From the NCBI RefSeq assembly GCF_900142965.1, contig NZ_FRCQ01000004.1, positions 186,001-250,000 on the forward strand: a DNA stretch of 64,000 nt. Direction: 5' to 3'. Source of the stretch: Rhizobacter sp. OV335. GTDB taxonomy: Bacteria; Pseudomonadota; Gammaproteobacteria; Burkholderiales; Burkholderiaceae_C. Under the pieces are notes generated by a model. That model did not search any database. It saw only the letters and a program-made list of their open reading frames with translations, and was not told the DNA's origin. The translations under genes and the position numbers were made by a program. This document shows, piece after piece, positions 61,541 through 64,000 of the stretch (positions are counted from its first letter, which is position 1; each line of letters opens with the position of its first letter).

Positions 61541-61551
61541 AAACAGGGTTT
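61541..61551. promoter_or_regulatory. LacI-family operator candidate before the sugar ABC operon
   Basis: AAACAGGGTTT: AAAC and GTTT arms around three bases, directly after the regulator's stop and about 120 bases ahead of the binding-protein gene. Weaker than the 59488 site. Confidence 0.45.
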
Positions 61552-61669
61552 GTTTCGCGATCAGCGCTGACTCTTGCGCGGGAATCCCCCGTCAGAACGT
61601 TCGGCGCTGCGGCCTATCCTGATCGGCGTGACCTCGACGTCACACCCCTACAAAGCAGGAGACAAGCGA

Positions 61670-62929
61670 ATGACACGTCACCCTCTGAAGACATTCATCG
61701 CGGCCGCATGCGCGCTCGCGTTCTCGGGCCTGGCCTCCGTGGCATCGGCCCAGCAAAGCGTGGAGGTGCTGCACTGGTGGACCTCCGGCGGCGAGGCCGC
61801 GGCGCTGAACGTGCTGAAGGGCAACCTCGAGAAGCAGGGCGTCAAGTGGAACGACATGCCGGTGGCCGGCGGCGGCGGCGAGGCCGCGATGACCGCGGTG
61901 CGCGCCCGCGTGACGGCCGGCAACCCGCCGACCGCCGTGCAGCTGCTCGGCTTCGACATCCAGGACTGGGCCAAGCAGGGCGTGCTGGCCGACCTGAACG
62001 CGGTCGCCGCGAAGGAAGGCTGGGACAAGGTCGTGCCGGGCGCGCTGCAGGCGTTCTCGAAGTACGACGGCAAGTGGATTGCCGCGCCGGTCAACGTGCA
62101 CTCGACCAACTGGGTCTGGGCCAACAAGTCGGTGCTCGACAAGGCCGGCGTCACGACGATGCCGACCAATTTCGACGAGTTCATCGCCGCCGCCGAGAAG
62201 GTGCAGAAGGCGGGCTTCGTCGCGCTCGCGCACGGCGGCCAGCCGTGGCAGGACGCGACGCTGTTCGACAGCGTGGTGCTGAGCACCGGCGGCATCGACT
62301 TCTACAAGAAGGTCTTCATCCAGAAGGACAAGGCCGCGCTCGGTTCGCCGACGATGCTGAAGGCCTTCGACCGCATGGGCCAGCTGCGCAAGCTGGTCGA
62401 CAAGGACTTCTCCAACCGCGACTGGAACCTCGCGTCGGCGATGGTCATCAGCGGCAAGGCCGGCTTCCAGATGATGGGCGACTGGGCCAAGGGCGAGTTC
62501 GTCGCGGCGAAGAAGAAGCCGGGCGTCGACTTCATCTGCATGCGCTTCCCCGGTACGCAGGGCATGGTGTCGTTCAACTCCGACCAGTTCGCGATGTTCA
62601 AGGTGGGCGGCGACAAGGCCGCGGCGCAGGCCAAGATGGCCAGCGCGGTGATGGACCCGGCATTCCAGTCGGCCTTCAACGTCGTCAAGGGCTCGGTGCC
62701 GGCGCGCACCGACGTGTCGGACGCGGCCTTCGACGACTGCGGCAAGAAGGGCATCAAGGACTTGGCCGAGGCCAGCGGCAAGGGCGCGCTGGTCGGCTCG
62801 ATGGCGCACGGCCACGCGGTGCCGGCCGGCATCAAGAACGCGTTCTACGACGTGATCACGCGCCACTTCAACGGCCAGATCGACAGCAAGGCCGCCGTCA
62901 AGGAAATGGTCGCCGCAGTCGACAACTGA
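61670..62929 (+). CDS. Sugar ABC transporter substrate-binding protein (glucose/mannose type)
   Basis: 419 residues; Sec signal [28 protein letters not shown], then the family 1 binding fold: [90 protein letters not shown]. Closest in style to GtsA-type glucose/mannose-binding proteins. AGGAG is 8 bases before the ATG. First gene of the transporter operon. Confidence 0.94.
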   Translation: MTRHPLKTFIAAACALAFSGLASVASAQQSVEVLHWWTSGGEAAALNVLKGNLEKQGVKWNDMPVAGGGGEAAMTAVRARVTAGNPPTAVQLLGFDIQDWAKQGVLADLNAVAAKEGWDKVVPGALQAFSKYDGKWIAAPVNVHSTNWVWANKSVLDKAGVTTMPTNFDEFIAAAEKVQKAGFVALAHGGQPWQDATLFDSVVLSTGGIDFYKKVFIQKDKAALGSPTMLKAFDRMGQLRKLVDKDFSNRDWNLASAMVISGKAGFQMMGDWAKGEFVAAKKKPGVDFICMRFPGTQGMVSFNSDQFAMFKVGGDKAAAQAKMASAVMDPAFQSAFNVVKGSVPARTDVSDAAFDDCGKKGIKDLAEASGKGALVGSMAHGHAVPAGIKNAFYDVITRHFNGQIDSKAAVKEMVAAVDN

Positions 62930-62936
62930 TCCGTCG

Positions 62937-63806
62937 ATGAAAGCTCCGTTGATCGCGAAGGCGGTGCTGTCGCCGAGCGTGCTGCTGATCGGCGTCTGCG
63001 TCTACGGCTACATCGCGTTCACCGTGTGGCTGTCGTTCACCGCATCGACGATGGTGCCGGTGACGACGCTGTCCGGCCCCGAGGCGTACGTGCGCCTCGT
63101 CGGGCTGAACAACTGGGTGCTGTCGGTCAAGAACCTCGGCATCTTCGCGACGCTGTACATCCTCGGCTGCGGGGTGCTGGGGCTGCTGCTGGCGGTGCTG
63201 ATCGACCAGAAGGTGCGCGCCGAGGCGGGCTTCCGCTCGATCTTCCTGTACCCGATGGCGTTGTCGTTCATCGTCACCGGCACCGCGTGGAAGTGGCTGA
63301 TGGACCCGGGCATCGGGCTCGAACGCTCGATGCACGCGGTCGGCTGGACCAGCTTCGCGTTCGGCTGGGTCAAGGACAGCGACCTCGCGATCTACTGCGT
63401 CGTGATCGCCGCGGTGTGGCAGACCTCGGGCTTCGTGATGGCGCTGTTCCTGGCCGGGCTGCGCGGCGTCGACACCGAGGTGGTCAACGCCGCCCGGCTC
63501 GACGGCGCGCGCGCCTGGCGCATCTACCAGCGCGTGATCCTGCCGCAGCTCGGCGCGAGCTTCATCTCGGCCTTCGTGATCCTCGCGCACATGGCGATCA
63601 AGTCGTATGACCTGGTGATCGCGCTGACCAATGGCGGCCCGGGGCGCGCAAGCTGGCTGCCGTCGCTCTTCATGTACCAATACACCTTCACGCGCAACGA
63701 GATGGCGGTCGGCGCGGCCAGCGCGGTGCTGATGCTGATTGCCATCGCGATCGTCGTGGTGCCGTACATCCTGCGCGAGACGCGCGGGGGGGATGCGCAT
63801 GGCTGA
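62937..63806 (+). CDS. Sugar ABC transporter permease (GtsB-like)
   Basis: 289 residues, six membrane helices, with the coupling loop EVVNAARLDGARAWRIYQRVILPQLGASF. It begins 7 bases after the binding-protein stop and overlaps the next permease start by 8 bases. Confidence 0.94.
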   Translation: MKAPLIAKAVLSPSVLLIGVCVYGYIAFTVWLSFTASTMVPVTTLSGPEAYVRLVGLNNWVLSVKNLGIFATLYILGCGVLGLLLAVLIDQKVRAEAGFRSIFLYPMALSFIVTGTAWKWLMDPGIGLERSMHAVGWTSFAFGWVKDSDLAIYCVVIAAVWQTSGFVMALFLAGLRGVDTEVVNAARLDGARAWRIYQRVILPQLGASFISAFVILAHMAIKSYDLVIALTNGGPGRASWLPSLFMYQYTFTRNEMAVGAASAVLMLIAIAIVVVPYILRETRGGDAHG

Positions 63807-64000
63807 GCGCTCGCTGAAGACGGTGCTGGCACGTGTGTTGCCGCGTGTGCTGCTGTACGGCGTGCTCGGCTGGTTCGCGCTGCTGTTCCTGATGCCGCTG
63901 TACGTGATGCTGGTCAACTCGGTGAAGCCGCTCGACGAGATCCGCGCCGGCGACCTGATGGCCTGGCCCGACGCGTTCACGCTGCAGCCGTGGCACGACG
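63799..64000 (+). CDS. Sugar ABC transporter permease (GtsC-like), N-terminal part
   Basis: First 67 residues only: MAERSLKTVLARVLPRVLLYGVLGWFALLFLMPLYVMLVNSVKPLDEIRAGDLMAWP, a typical first helix and periplasmic stretch of the second permease. The gene continues beyond the window. Confidence 0.9.
   Translation, partial: MAERSLKTVLARVLPRVLLYGVLGWFALLFLMPLYVMLVNSVKPLDEIRAGDLMAWPDAFTLQPWHD

Overview
The window is about 64 kb of very GC-rich (roughly 68-70%) bacterial chromosome. Gene content and style point to a betaproteobacterium of the Burkholderiales (Rubrivivax/Leptothrix/Piscinibacter-like): ubiJ-ubiB, TRAP and ABC transporters typical of this order, scattered palindromic repeats with the core CTTCGACAGGCTCAG, and gene pairs joined by ATGA or GTGA overlaps. 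The placement is inference; no rRNA or tRNA was seen to confirm it. Both edges cut genes: an SSS-family symporter on the left and a sugar ABC permease on the right.

Layout. (1) 1-3773: symporter fragment, ubiB-ubiJ (ubiquinone synthesis), and galE. (2) 3966-14032, all minus strand and tightly packed: UDP-HexNAc 6-dehydrogenase, UDP-HexNAc 4-epimerase, a stand-alone acyl carrier protein, an acyl-CoA dehydrogenase homologue, an amino acid:[carrier protein] ligase (a class II aminoacyl-tRNA-synthetase relative without a tRNA-binding arm), a DUF1839 protein, a GH2 beta-mannosidase-like protein, and a double alpha/beta-hydrolase whose two nucleophile elbows carry Arg and Cys instead of Ser. (3) 14706-23620, plus strand and divergent from (2): four envelope lipoproteins forming a duplicated pair, beta-helix then metallophosphoesterase, twice, with InlB-like repeats decreasing 5, 6, 1, 0. 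I propose that (2) and (3) together make, aminoacylate and process an acidic HexNAc-uronate exopolysaccharide. This is the least described system in the window and the main hypothesis.

(4) 23621-23961: two oppositely oriented copies of a structured element with identical unpaired boxes but completely different, perfectly paired stems. (5) 23962-28591: a gluconate-type TRAP transporter with gluconokinase and a divergent LacI-type regulator, with two matching palindromic operators between them. (6) 28680-32116: HlyD-type adaptor plus C39-peptidase ABC exporter without a visible substrate peptide. (7) 32178-35553: a lower-GC toxin island, HipBA and a Fic AMPylase-like protein. (8) 35554-46197: a D-amino-acid/peptide catabolic regulon (RidA, Dpp-type ABC transporter, D-serine dehydratase-like enzyme, RpiR regulator, D-aminoacylase, PfkB kinase), with two near-identical TGAAA-N5-TTTCA sites in the divergent promoter.

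(9) 46213-58740: accessory genes. These include a degenerate membrane kinase, YdeI-like protein, class V aminotransferase, GNAT, a small secreted protein, a lone LIV-type binding protein, AraC and TetR regulators, a Pro/Ala/Ser-rich beta-helix lipoprotein, a beta/gamma-crystallin plus glycine-zipper protein, and two uncharacterised proteins. (10) 58811-64000: a sugar-uptake locus with HAD phosphatase, aldose 1-epimerase, LacI regulator and the start of a glucose/mannose-type ABC transporter.
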